This document shows, piece after piece, positions 1 to 7,422 of a stretch of DNA of 64,000 bases. The number at the start of each line of letters is the position of its first letter. The first letter of the stretch is position 1. Source of the stretch: Sporosarcina sp. FSL K6-1508. Lineage in GTDB: Bacteria; Bacillota; Bacilli; Bacillales_A; Planococcaceae. Under the pieces are notes generated by a model. The model was given only the letters and a program-made list of their open reading frames with translations. It was not told the DNA's origin and made no database searches. Both the position numbers and the translations under genes were made by a program. Where the stretch lies: contig NZ_JBBOXF010000001.1 in assembly GCF_038007465.1 (NCBI RefSeq), positions 1,863,001 to 1,927,000 of the forward strand, given 5' to 3'.

Positions 1-611
1 AAGTAATTGCTTACACAATCGCTCCAACAGAATCAGCATTCAATTGGAAAGAGCTCTTACTGGAAACAAAAGAGCGTGGCGTAGAAGAAGTCCTTCTCTT
101 CCTTTCAGACGGCTTAGCAGGCATGATTGACACGATTACAAGCGTATTTCCTAAAGCGCAATTCCAAACATGTTTAGTGCATGTGGCACGCAATATTTCA
201 CATAAAGTACGTGTCGAAGATCGTGCTGAGATTTGCGATGACTTCAAAACAGTTTACCGAGCAGATGATCAGGAAGCTGGGCAAGTCGCGTTAGATAATT
301 TCTGTTCCAAGTGGAACAAATCATATCCAAAGGTAACAAAATCACTCGCTACAAATGATCATCTACTTACCTTCTATAACTTTCCAAAGGCAATTTGGCG
401 CAGCATCTACTCAACGAATTTAATCGAGTCCTTTAACAAGCAAATCAAGAAATATACAAAGCGCAAAGAACAGTTTCCGAATGAAGAAGCACTCGAACGC
501 TTCCTAGTCTCGCAGTTTGAAGAGTACAACCAACGCTTCGCCGTACGATGCCATATCGGTTTCGATCAAGCACGTGCAAAGCTGGCTGAGTTGTTTGAAG
601 TGAAAGAATAA
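1..611 (+). CDS. IS256-family transposase, C-terminal part (5' end outside window)
   Basis: This is the C-terminal two-fifths or so of a mutator-type DDE transposase that cuts and pastes its own insertion sequence. The frame is open from base 3, so the gene starts upstream of the window. The block LFLSDGLAGMIDTI carries one catalytic aspartate. It is followed by the family-typical stretch FPKAQFQTCLVHVARN. The last catalytic glutamate lies in YSTNLIESFNKQIK. The reading frame is intact to the TAA stop, so the protein may be functional if the missing half is intact. It begins a run of insertion sequences and toxin fragments that extends to about 6 kb. Confidence 0.9.
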   Translation, partial: VIAYTIAPTESAFNWKELLLETKERGVEEVLLFLSDGLAGMIDTITSVFPKAQFQTCLVHVARNISHKVRVEDRAEICDDFKTVYRADDQEAGQVALDNFCSKWNKSYPKVTKSLATNDHLLTFYNFPKAIWRSIYSTNLIESFNKQIKKYTKRKEQFPNEEALERFLVSQFEEYNQRFAVRCHIGFDQARAKLAELFEVKE

Positions 612-675
612 AAGTGTGATGATCTTTAAGAAGAGGTTGGATTGTCATTTACACATAAATATTGACACTCCCCTT
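1..675 (+). mobile_element. IS256-family element, right part only
   Basis: The window opens inside this insertion sequence. It contains the 3' part of the transposase gene and then a non-coding tail ending near 650-675, where the sequence CATTTACACATAAATATTG followed by GACACTCCCC resembles the terminal repeat of IS256 elements. The left end lies outside the window, so the target duplication cannot be checked. The exact right boundary is an estimate. Confidence 0.75.
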
Positions 676-1036
676 CGTAGATAAGAATACATATAGTTTG
701 GACTTTATTGGTACAGCAGAATATATAGATTAATACGAATAAAGTTTGTTTGCAGTGGAATGAAAAAGAATAGGCTGAAAAAAAGTACATACTCTATGAT
801 GGTTGTACCATCATAGAGTATGTATGGAATATATGTATTTTTTTCCATCAAAAGAGGACAAATAAAAATTACAGAATACTTAAAGTAAAAGATGGATGTA
901 AAAGTGTTACAGAGAATAAGCCGATAAAACACGAAATTTAACAGGCTCATTGGTTTAAAGATAGAATATTAAAGATTTATTTTATATAGCAAATTATTAA
1001 GCATTTGATTGCAAATTAGGCAACAAGTGCTTTTTT
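676..1036. other. AT-rich non-coding stretch between IS256 and the toxin remnant
   Basis: No convincing gene is seen. The only clear structure is the perfect hairpin at 787-823. An 81-codon minus-strand frame here is low-complexity (Phe/Ile/Leu/Tyr-rich) and has no ribosome-binding site, so I do not call it. The region is probably what remains of the 5' part of the toxin gene that follows, after insertion or deletion. Confidence 0.5.
787..823. terminator. perfect 17-bp hairpin with 3-nt loop, possible terminator
   Basis: ACATACTCTATGATGGT at 787-803 pairs perfectly with its reverse complement at 807-823 across the loop TGT. On the minus strand the stem is followed by ACTTTTTTT, a good terminator tail. 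On the plus strand a T-run comes only after 13 bases (836-843). No complete gene flanks it on either side, so its role is inferred. Confidence 0.5.
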
Positions 1037-1708
1037 TTGTGCAAGAATTTTGGGACAAGAAAGCCGATTCAATACGAAGTGGTTAAAGAAGTGGAAGAAG
1101 AATTCGATGACGGTGGTGTCCGTGAGCTCGACAACTATTTTGAAGGTACGAAGCTAGCATTTGTGGATTATATCCATCCGAGGGCAATCGTCCAAAAAGG
1201 CTTCAAAAAAATGGCGCTGGCTATCATCCCTAGAGTCAAGCCATCCAAATATAAAGGGAATCTTTCTGTGAAGAAGACTCCTGCAGTTGAAAATAAGTCT
1301 AAGGGTACGGATAATCCTAGAACAAGGTTACCAAGAAGTAATGGTCATTGGGAAGGTGAACCTGGTAACGGAAAATGGTATTCTGATAAGCCAGAAGTTA
1401 AAAATATAACAAATGGTGAAGGGGTAGATTTTGCAAAAAATAGACCTAACTTCACACCTTGGTCAGAGGGTAATATAATACTTGAAAAAGGAAAGTTAAC
1501 TGGTACGTCTGATGACTTTTCATTAGTATATGAAAAAATACAGCATCAGTATAATTTACCTTCAAAAAACGCCGCTAAGAAATTATTAAAACAGGCGGGT
1601 GTTACACCACATCATAAGTCGAGTACAGAAATAGAGTTAATACCAACTGATTTGCATGGAAATGTTCCGCATATTGGTTCTGCATCTGATTTAAGAGGGG
1701 GATATTAA
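1037..1708 (+). pseudogene. C-terminal fragment of an LXG-type polymorphic toxin with HNH/EndoVII-like nuclease tip
   Basis: The readable frame (223 codons from a weak TTG) looks like the tail of a much larger secreted toxin. The first 80 or so residues match the pre-toxin linker style of Bacillus LXG proteins. The last 110 residues carry a histidine-rich nuclease motif, GVTPHHKSSTEIELIPTDLH, followed by GNVPHIGSASDLRGGY. This motif is typical of the HNH/EndoVII toxin superfamily (WHH, LHH and relatives). The expected N-terminal LXG domain is missing and no ribosome-binding site precedes the TTG, so the 5' end has been lost or is only a silent cassette. The immunity-type gene at 1711 starts two bases after the stop, the usual toxin-immunity arrangement. 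Substrate (DNA or RNA) cannot be told from sequence. Confidence 0.65.
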
Positions 1709-1710
1709 AA

Positions 1711-2277
1711 ATGGAACGATTAAAAGAGAAACTAGAGGAAGTAATTGACTTTGATATAAAAGAGATAGATGAAATTTGGGATGAAGATGAAATAAAAAAA
1801 CTTGAAGTTAGTTATCAGTTAAAGTTACCTCAAGATTATGCATTTTATCTGCAACATTATGGTAATGATCATATAAAAGAAGATTATCGTTTTATACCTT
1901 CAATAGAATTGCCTGAAAAAATTAAGCAAACTCAATTTGAGATAGACTCTATTTACGGATTATATAATGATGAGAATAAAATAAATTACAAAGCAAACTT
2001 TTATAAAGATATATTACCAACCGATTTATTTCCTATTGCAGATTTACCAGGCGGAGATTTAATTTGCATTGGAAAGTCAAATGATAAACAAAATAAAATA
2101 TATATTTGGTTTCACGAAATGGATGGAGAAAATGTTTTCTTGGTTTCCGACTCTTTTGAAAGTTTTATAAAAAACATTCAAAGTATAAAAGTAAATAAAA
2201 ACACTCTTGATAATGTAAATTTAAATTTAGGTCATAAATTAAATGCGCTTCTAAATAATGCTTCTAAAAAGATATAA
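1711..2277 (+). CDS. SMI1/KNR4 (SUKH) family immunity protein
   Basis: This 188-residue protein is predicted to bind and neutralise the nuclease toxin encoded directly upstream, in the cytoplasm. The SUKH fold is recognisable from KKLEVSYQLKLPQDYAFYLQ near residues 27-50, from the central LPGGDLICIG near 108-117, and from the C-terminal segment VFLVSDSFESFIKNI. AGAGGGGG about 10 bases upstream is a strong ribosome-binding site and lies within the toxin's last codons, so translation is coupled. The gene is very AT-rich and Lys/Asp-rich compared with the core genes of the window, consistent with horizontal origin. It is intact although the toxin gene is not. Confidence 0.8.
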   Translation: MERLKEKLEEVIDFDIKEIDEIWDEDEIKKLEVSYQLKLPQDYAFYLQHYGNDHIKEDYRFIPSIELPEKIKQTQFEIDSIYGLYNDENKINYKANFYKDILPTDLFPIADLPGGDLICIGKSNDKQNKIYIWFHEMDGENVFLVSDSFESFIKNIQSIKVNKNTLDNVNLNLGHKLNALLNNASKKI

Positions 2278-2500
2278 AATAAATTACGTTAAACTAACTA
2301 TATTTTTTTGTGTTAAAATATTCTGGAAGTACAGTTTGTTGCAGAGGAATAAATAGAAGTTTTAAGAATTTTAATGAGTATTTTTTATCAATTATTGACT
2401 AAAATTGTGAAGAAATACTTTAGAAGATTGATGTTATTTGAAAAAAATTTGATTGGCAAAATGCCTTTTGATTTGCCCCAATAAAGTAAGACAAATAATT

Positions 2501-3010
2501 TTAGGCAATTTCTAAGACTTGAGTTCGGTACTCTACCTATCTCAAGTCTTTTAATTTTGCCTTCGTTCGTTTGTGATTATAATACTCGATATATTCATGT
2601 AATTCTTTTTCAAAATGCGCCGTACTTTCAAATTCTCGCAGATACAGTAGTTCAGACTTTAATAAGCCGAAGGAATTCTCAACAACGGCATTATTTAAGC
2701 AGTTGCCCTTATGGGGCATACTTTGTGTAATCTGGTGTTTTTGTAATGTTTTCTAATAATTGTTCATTTGATAATGCCAGCCTTGATTGGAATGAAGGAT
2801 GACTTTATCTTCTGGTTTAAGACGTTTCATCTACCATATCACCAATGAGTTGATAGACGGATCGATTCATGACTTTGTACGAAATAATTTCGCCGTTATA
2901 CAATTGAGAATATACGATAGATAACGCTTTTCTCCGAATAGATGAAATTCGGTGACGTCTGTTACCCATTCATGATTCATTTTGACTGCGTTAAAATCAC
3001 GTTGTAGATA
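2501..3010 (-). pseudogene. decayed IS3-family (IS150-type) transposase OrfB
   Basis: Minus-strand fragments of an IS3 integrase-type transposase are spread over all frames. An upstream piece reads VKMNHEWVTDVTEFHLFGEK. A downstream piece reads GNCLNNAVVENSFGLLKSEL, includes the catalytic glutamate region, and continues to YYNHKRTKAKLKDLR. The conserved ending VEYRTQ follows an in-frame stop at the position of its usual Ser-Pro. At least one frameshift and two stops are present. The bases at about 2468-2497 (TGATTTGCCCCAATAAAGTA) look like the terminal repeat of this element. It is non-functional. Confidence 0.8.
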
Positions 3011-3026
3011 AGAAGATAGCCACGGT

Positions 3027-3346
3027 AGGGGAGAAGCCTAAGGGTACTGTTAAACCTGTTTCAAATATGGGGAGTTTTTTGATATGGAAGTAGGAAAATC
3101 AATAAGTAATTCCCTATCAAAATCAAAGTTTAGTATGATGGACAATCAATTTATAAGGTAGAAAAGAAAACTGATTACCGATATGTGGAAAGGGGTTATG
3201 GAGTTTATCTTGACGCATTACACAAAGACCATTTAGAAGTAATAGATAAGATTGGGAATGTGAAATACGTTTTGAATTTAGATGGTACTTTAAACCCTGA
3301 TAAGACTAAGAAAGCACCTGGACGAGTAGTTAAGGGCTGGAAATGA
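3027..3346 (+). pseudogene. decayed C-terminal tail of a second LXG-type toxin
   Basis: Reading across two single-base frameshifts (in the T-run at about 3075 and near 3133) restores a typical toxin tail. It starts KPKGTVKPVSNMGSFF, continues MEVGKSISNSLSKSKF, then GYGVYLDALHKDHLEVIDK, and ends LNLDGTLNPDKTKKAPGRVVKGWK. The H-x-EV-x-D block followed by G-x-LDGT and a basic end is the shape of short ribonuclease-type toxin tips. I cannot name the family with certainty. A small immunity-like frame follows 16 bases after the stop. The module is broken and was probably an orphan cassette. Confidence 0.55.
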
Positions 3347-3362
3347 AACTGGAGAAATTTAT

Positions 3363-3557
3363 ATGGATAAAAAGTTAGAAGGAATATTGGACATACTAGA
3401 TAAACTTAATTCAAGTATCAGTATTGTAAACAAAGAGGATTTAGGTGAACAGTAAGAGAACCTTGAGGATTTTAGGATTTTAACTAGGGATTTAGATGTT
3501 TTATTAAACAATTTTAGTTCAGTGGATAAGAATGATGGTGATGAAGTAGAGAAGTAA
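3363..3557 (+). pseudogene. broken small immunity-like gene, cut by the IS66 element
   Basis: A short acidic alpha-helical frame begins at ATG 3363 (MDKKLEGILDILDKLN). It is interrupted by an in-frame TAA at 3453-3455 and continues in the same frame as ENLEDFRILTRDLDVLLNN to 3557. The final TAA (3555-3557) is made of bases 2-4 of the IS66 left end (GTAAGCG), so the native 3' end is lost. Position right behind a toxin tail suggests an immunity protein. No family is recognised. Confidence 0.45.
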
Positions 3558-3633
3558 GCGTCAAATACTCCCCACCTTCTAACCCCTTTCGTGTTATGTG
3601 ATAATCACATTAACAATGTTAGGAGGTTTTTTC

Positions 3634-3957
3634 ATGACACGAGACGAACGGCGAGCCATGTGGCACGCACGGATTGAAGCATTTAAAGCGAGTGGTGAAT
3701 CTAGCGTAACAGCCTGGTGTGCTACAAATAATATCTGTGTTCCAAGTATGTATACTTGGCTTAAAAAGGAATGGCAAAAAGTAGATACTGCACCTACAGC
3801 CCAGCAGTGGGTTTCGTTTGATACAATCGCTCCAAAGGTAAGTATGCCTTCCCAATTGACACTTGCGATAGGTGTTGTTTCCATTCAAATTGAAGAGGGG
3901 TTCAACCCTACACTTTTAGGGGAAGTACTTCAGGTACTTCAAACGCATGTTAAGTAA
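3634..3957 (+). CDS. tnpA: IS66 accessory protein TnpA-like
   Basis: This is the first gene of the IS66 operon, a small DNA-binding accessory protein required for transposition in this family. The ATG at 3634 is chosen because TAGGAGG precedes it by seven bases. The upstream in-frame ATG at 3598 lacks such a site. The 107-residue product has the helix-turn-helix-like beginning MTRDERRAMWHARIEAFKAS followed by SSVTAWCATNN and YTWLKKEW, typical of IS66 Orf1. It overlaps tnpB by 11 bases, indicating coupled translation. The frame is intact. Confidence 0.85.
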   Translation: MTRDERRAMWHARIEAFKASGESSVTAWCATNNICVPSMYTWLKKEWQKVDTAPTAQQWVSFDTIAPKVSMPSQLTLAIGVVSIQIEEGFNPTLLGEVLQVLQTHVK

Positions 3958-4303
3958 AACACCCGTTGATTGTGTGTATTTAGCCTGCGGACGTACTGAT
4001 TTACGAAAATCTATCGATGGATTAGCTGTCATCGTTCAAGAAAGCTTTCAGCTTGATCCGTTTTCCCCTAGTTTATTTGTCTTCTGTAATCGAAAGCGCG
4101 ACAAACTGAAAATCCTACATTGGGATCATAATGGATTTTGGCTTTACTACCGAAGGTTGGAAAACGGTCTATTCCAGTGGCCCGATGGACAAACAACCCA
4201 GCCACTTGCGATTAGCCATCGACAATTACACTGGCTACTTGATGGCTTACCACATGAACAAAAACAAGCTCATCCAAAAGTTTCTGCAAAAATCATTATT
4301 TAA
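3947..4303 (+). CDS. tnpB: IS66 accessory protein TnpB
   Basis: This 118-residue protein is the second accessory factor of IS66 transposition. It shows the family core in order: CGRTDLRKSIDGLAVIVQE (about residues 14-32), LFVFCNRKRDKLKILHWDHN (about 44-63), then GFWLYYRRLENGLFQWP. The length is normal for the family. It overlaps tnpA and is separated from tnpC by a 39-base gap that holds a strong hairpin. It appears intact. Confidence 0.92.
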   Translation: MLSKTPVDCVYLACGRTDLRKSIDGLAVIVQESFQLDPFSPSLFVFCNRKRDKLKILHWDHNGFWLYYRRLENGLFQWPDGQTTQPLAISHRQLHWLLDGLPHEQKQAHPKVSAKIII

Positions 4304-4304
4304 A

Positions 4305-4339
4305 AAAAGGAATTCGTCGAGTCATGTCGAATTCCTTTT
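4305..4339. other. 12-bp inverted repeat between tnpB and tnpC
   Basis: AAAAGGAATTCG at 4305-4316 pairs with CGAATTCCTTTT at 4328-4339 across an 11-base loop. It lies between the tnpB stop and the tnpC ATG, and tnpC has no ribosome-binding site of normal quality after it. The hairpin could act as a partial terminator or limit translation of the transposase. This is inference from position. Confidence 0.55.
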
Positions 4340-4342
4340 ATT

Positions 4343-5932
4343 ATGGAAAAATCAGTAGCAGTTATCTCATCTACAATTGAAGAACTCGCAGCGAAAAACA
4401 TGGAGTTGGAAAAACAAAATGAAGCGCTACAGGCTAAACTCAACTGGTTAGAAGAACAATTTCGCCTCAGCCAACAACGAAAATTTGGCGCTTCTAGTGA
4501 AAAAACCAATCCAGATCAACTCGCACTCTCTCTTTTCAATGAAGCTGAAGTCACAGCGGATGAAAAGGTAGAGGAACCAACGCTTGAATCGATTACCTAT
4601 CGTCGAAAAAAACGTACAGGCCAAATCGAGGCGATGCTTGAAAACCTGCCAACTGAAACGATTCACTATCGTTTATCAGAAGAGGAACAGGCTTGTTTGT
4701 GTTGCGGTGAACAAGTACACGAAATGAGTACAGAAGTACGACGTGAGTTAAAAGTCATTCCAGCTCAAGTGAAGGTCGTTGAACATGTACGCCATGTCTA
4801 CAGCTGCCGAAATTGTGAACGCGAAGGCACTGAAACTCCAATTGTCACAGCGAAGATGCCAGCACCTATGTATCCAGGTAGTTTGGCTTCGCCTTCGGCG
4901 ATGGCCTATATCATGAATCAAAAATACGTAGAGGGTATGCCTCTCTACCGACAAGAAAAACAATTGGAACGTCTAGGTGTCCCTTTATCACGTCAGACTT
5001 TAGCGAACTGGATGATGTACGGGGCAACTCATTGGCTAATCCATCTTTATGAACATATCCGTACCTATCTATTGATACAGGATGTTATTCATGCGGATGA
5101 AACAACACTTCAAGTACTGGCCGAACCTGGACGCCCAGCGACATCCAAGTCCTATATGTGGTTATATCGGACGGGGCGTGATGCATCGGCTGCAGTGTTG
5201 TATGATTACCAACAAACAAGGGCAGCCAAACATCCGAAAGCCTTCCTTTCAGGCTTTAAGGGATATCTGCACGTCGATGGATACCAAGGGTATAATGATA
5301 TACCGAAGGTGAAATTGGTGGGGTGTTGGGCACATTCGCGTCGAAAATTCGATGAGGCCTTAACTGCTTTGCCAGCGGAAGCCAAAAATAAGGAAACTCC
5401 TTGTGCTGCGGAGGAAGGGCTGCGTTTCTGTAACCAATTATTCGCGATTGAACGCGCGCTAAAGGATCACAGCCCTGAAGAACGCTATAAAGAGCGACTT
5501 GAACGCAGTCAGCCTGTGCTGGATGCCTTTTCAACTTGGCTACAAACACAAAGTCCGCGCGTCGCGCCTAAAAGTGCGTTAGGGCAGGCCATCAAGTATT
5601 GCCGAAATCAATGGACATGCCTTACAATGTTTCTACAGGATGGGCGTTTGGAAATCGATAATAACCGGGCCGAACGTGCTATCAAACCTTTCGTAATTGG
5701 ACGCAAGAACTGGTTATTCTCTCAATCTATGAAAGGTGCAAAAGCAAGCGCAATTGCTTATAGCATTGTGGAAACTGCTAAAGAAAATCAGTTAAATCCA
5801 TTGGTTTATTTAACCCACGTATTTGAACAGCTTCCTTTAATAGATTTGGAGGATTCAAAGGCGCTAGATCAACTACTTCCATGGTCGGAGACCTTGCCGA
5901 CAAATTGCCACGTTCCCAATAAAACTAAATAA
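4343..5932 (+). CDS. tnpC: IS66-family transposase TnpC
   Basis: This 529-residue DDE transposase catalyses cut-and-join of the IS66 ends. The N-terminal 45 or so residues form a coiled coil (LAAKNMELEKQNEALQAKL). A zinc-binding segment follows (CLCCGEQVHEM, then SCRNCEREG). The catalytic core shows Asp in VIHADETTLQVL, Asp in YLHVDGYQGYND, and Glu in DNNRAERAIKPFVIGRKNW. The ending AWSIV-like block (AIAYSIVETAKENQLNP) is also typical. The length is full for the family and the frame is unbroken. The ATG at 4343 lacks a good ribosome-binding site. A later ATG at 4400 is possible but would trim the coiled coil. Confidence 0.93.
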   Translation: MEKSVAVISSTIEELAAKNMELEKQNEALQAKLNWLEEQFRLSQQRKFGASSEKTNPDQLALSLFNEAEVTADEKVEEPTLESITYRRKKRTGQIEAMLENLPTETIHYRLSEEEQACLCCGEQVHEMSTEVRRELKVIPAQVKVVEHVRHVYSCRNCEREGTETPIVTAKMPAPMYPGSLASPSAMAYIMNQKYVEGMPLYRQEKQLERLGVPLSRQTLANWMMYGATHWLIHLYEHIRTYLLIQDVIHADETTLQVLAEPGRPATSKSYMWLYRTGRDASAAVLYDYQQTRAAKHPKAFLSGFKGYLHVDGYQGYNDIPKVKLVGCWAHSRRKFDEALTALPAEAKNKETPCAAEEGLRFCNQLFAIERALKDHSPEERYKERLERSQPVLDAFSTWLQTQSPRVAPKSALGQAIKYCRNQWTCLTMFLQDGRLEIDNNRAERAIKPFVIGRKNWLFSQSMKGAKASAIAYSIVETAKENQLNPLVYLTHVFEQLPLIDLEDSKALDQLLPWSETLPTNCHVPNKTK

Positions 5933-5984
5933 AGCATATAATAAGCGCCCCCTGAAAGACAGGTGGGCGCTATTTGACGCTTAC

Positions 5985-6070
5985 ATATAAACAGTGAAGG
6001 CGCCTTTCAAGCGGGAGGCATCCCCTGGCTCCGCAGCGGATTCAATGAAATTCTTAATTTCAACATATAG
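5985..6070 (+). repeat. interspersed repeat, truncated module B (cut by IS66)
   Basis: ATATAAACAGTGAAGGCGCC matches the start of module B in intact copies (GTATAAACTGAGCGAAGGCGCC-like). It then runs through GGCATCCCC, CCGCAGCGGATTCAATG and the closing end TTTCAACATATAG. The IS66 right end sits exactly where the copy's left end should be. Confidence 0.75.
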
Positions 6071-6164
6071 AGAAATTTAAAACCCCATTAAGCAGTGTAA
6101 GGCAATAAAACAGCTATAATAGGTATAGAGCTAGTTGAATTGTGATTTAGGGAGTGTTCGATAC

Positions 6165-7085
6165 ATGCAAAGTTTCGTTGTAATGCAAGGCCAGACGTAT
6201 CAGGAAGAAAAAGAATTAGGGATCATTTGGTCACTGCAACAAGATAGTAGTGGGAAAGAACGTCATTCACGGCTACGAATGATAGAGGTCAATGAAGGGG
6301 ATCGCTTATTTCATTATGTAAAAGGAAATATTGTAGCGATTAGCGTTGCTAAAACAGGATGCCAGATAGCAGGTAAGCCGTCAACTATGCCAAATCATGA
6401 ACACACGGATGATAACGGGTATTTGGTGGAATTGGACTATCATGAGCTTGAAGTGCCTGTCAATGTACGTTCGAAATTCGAGGAGATTTTGCCACTTCTG
6501 CCAATTAAATATTCACCGTTCCAAGCAGATGCAAATGGTAATCAGGGGTATTTGTATCCTTGCAATGAGGAATTATCAATAAAATTATTGGAGATAATTG
6601 GTGACCTTAATATTTATCGTGTAGATGAAGAGCAGCTAGAGTTAGCAATTGGTACGGTGCTACGAACAGAGCGTAACACATTCGTTCCGATGATAACTGA
6701 AACAGAAGGAGAATTGAAAACAAAGATTCGTTTAGGTCAAAAAAAGTTTAGAGCAGGTTTAATCCCGTTGTGGAATCACAAATGTGTGCTTTGTGAGATT
6801 GAGTTGCCTGTGCTACTCCGCGCAAGCTATTCCAAGCCATGGAAAGACAGTACGGACGTTGAAAAAGTTGATCCTCATAACGGTGTACTTCTTTGTTGTA
6901 ATCATGATGCACTCTATAAGAACGGATTTATCGCATTTGATGGACAAGGTAGGTTGCATATCTCCTCACAGATTCCAGAAGAGGACTACGAGAAATACAG
7001 TATACACCCAAAAATGAAGATTGCTCGAAACGCGGAAAACAAGCCTTATTTTAAATGGCATAAAAGAAATTTGTTTATAGAGTAA
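6165..7085 (+). CDS. EVE/PUA-like domain fused to an HNH endonuclease domain; candidate modification-dependent restriction enzyme
   Basis: The 306-residue protein starts at ATG 6165, preceded by GGGAG; the upstream TTG at 6135 has no such site. Residues 1 to about 110 (MQSFVVMQGQTYQEEKELGI, then IEVNEGDRLFHYV) look like an EVE/PUA-type fold that reads modified bases. After a linker, an HNH_2-type domain spans about residues 195-275, with KCVLCEIELPVLLRAS, then KPWKDSTD, NGVLLCCNHDALYKNGFI. EVE-HNH proteins are known modification-dependent restriction enzymes, so a phage-defence role is plausible. Oddity: the motif normally reads SHIKPW, and here it is SYSKPW. The first histidine of HNH is therefore a tyrosine (residue 222), which may abolish cleavage. 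A TATAAT box lies at 6115-6120. The gene stands alone next to an IS66 element. Confidence 0.8.
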   Translation: MQSFVVMQGQTYQEEKELGIIWSLQQDSSGKERHSRLRMIEVNEGDRLFHYVKGNIVAISVAKTGCQIAGKPSTMPNHEHTDDNGYLVELDYHELEVPVNVRSKFEEILPLLPIKYSPFQADANGNQGYLYPCNEELSIKLLEIIGDLNIYRVDEEQLELAIGTVLRTERNTFVPMITETEGELKTKIRLGQKKFRAGLIPLWNHKCVLCEIELPVLLRASYSKPWKDSTDVEKVDPHNGVLLCCNHDALYKNGFIAFDGQGRLHISSQIPEEDYEKYSIHPKMKIARNAENKPYFKWHKRNLFIE

Positions 7086-7195
7086 AGGATAAAAGGTGAT
7101 TTATGCTTATTTATTACCTCTAAAGGATTAGGAAGTCCGTCCTTCGATGTTTATCGGTAGAGCATGAGTTGAATGCGTGCATTATTTAGAAAAAA

Positions 7196-7309
7196 ATTGA
7201 AATAAAGAATTCCAATGAACCGCTACGGCTACACGGTGTCCCGTTACTGGCACCGAATAGCCGCCTTGGCTCAGTTTATACACCGGATTCAATGGTTCAA
7301 CATATATAG
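7196..7309 (-). repeat. interspersed repeat, module-B-only copy
   Basis: It is bounded by ATTGAAATAAAGAATTCC on the left and GGTTCAACATATATA on the right. Between them it has the module B landmarks in reverse orientation: GAACCGCTACGG, CACGGTGTCCCGTTACTGG, CACCGAATAG and CTCAGTTTATACACCGGATTC. It fills most of the 337-base gap after the HNH gene and has no coding capacity. Confidence 0.8.
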
Positions 7310-7324
7310 ATTGGCGTTTTATAA

Positions 7325-7414
7325 GTGGAAATAAAAATTAGAAAATTAGAGACTGCAACCGTTCATAAAATAAATAAATTAGCTAAAGAAAAAGAGCTTT
7401 CCAAACAAAAATAG
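7325..7414 (+). pseudogene. possible remnant of a small ribbon-helix-helix (CopG-like) protein
   Basis: A 29-codon frame from GTG 7325 reads EIKIRKLETATVHKINKLAK and EKELSKQK. This resembles the beginning of CopG-type proteins of Bacilli (KIR-LDP-V-KIDELAKKKG-S). The C-terminal helix that should follow is absent. It sits directly against the end of the module-B repeat. The call rests on one short motif. Confidence 0.3.
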
Positions 7415-7422
7415 TTAATTTT

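Larger units (their letters stand above)
3554..5984 (+). mobile_element. complete IS66-family insertion sequence (about 2.43 kb)
   Basis: The element is bounded by inverted ends: GTAAGCGTCAAATA at 3554-3567 and its complement TATTTGACGCTTAC at 5971-5984. It carries the three genes usual for the family (tnpA-like, tnpB, tnpC) in one orientation. IS66 elements normally make 8-bp target duplications. Here the flanks differ (GTAGAGAA on the left, ATATAAAC on the right), and the left flank is a toxin remnant while the right flank is a piece of the interspersed repeat family. This suggests a deletion or recombination through the element after insertion. Confidence 0.92.

Noticed and set aside
705..950. 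81-codon minus-strand ORF rich in Phe, Ile, Leu and Tyr
   Set aside because: AT-rich DNA translated by chance; it contains the palindrome at 787-823 and has no start signal.
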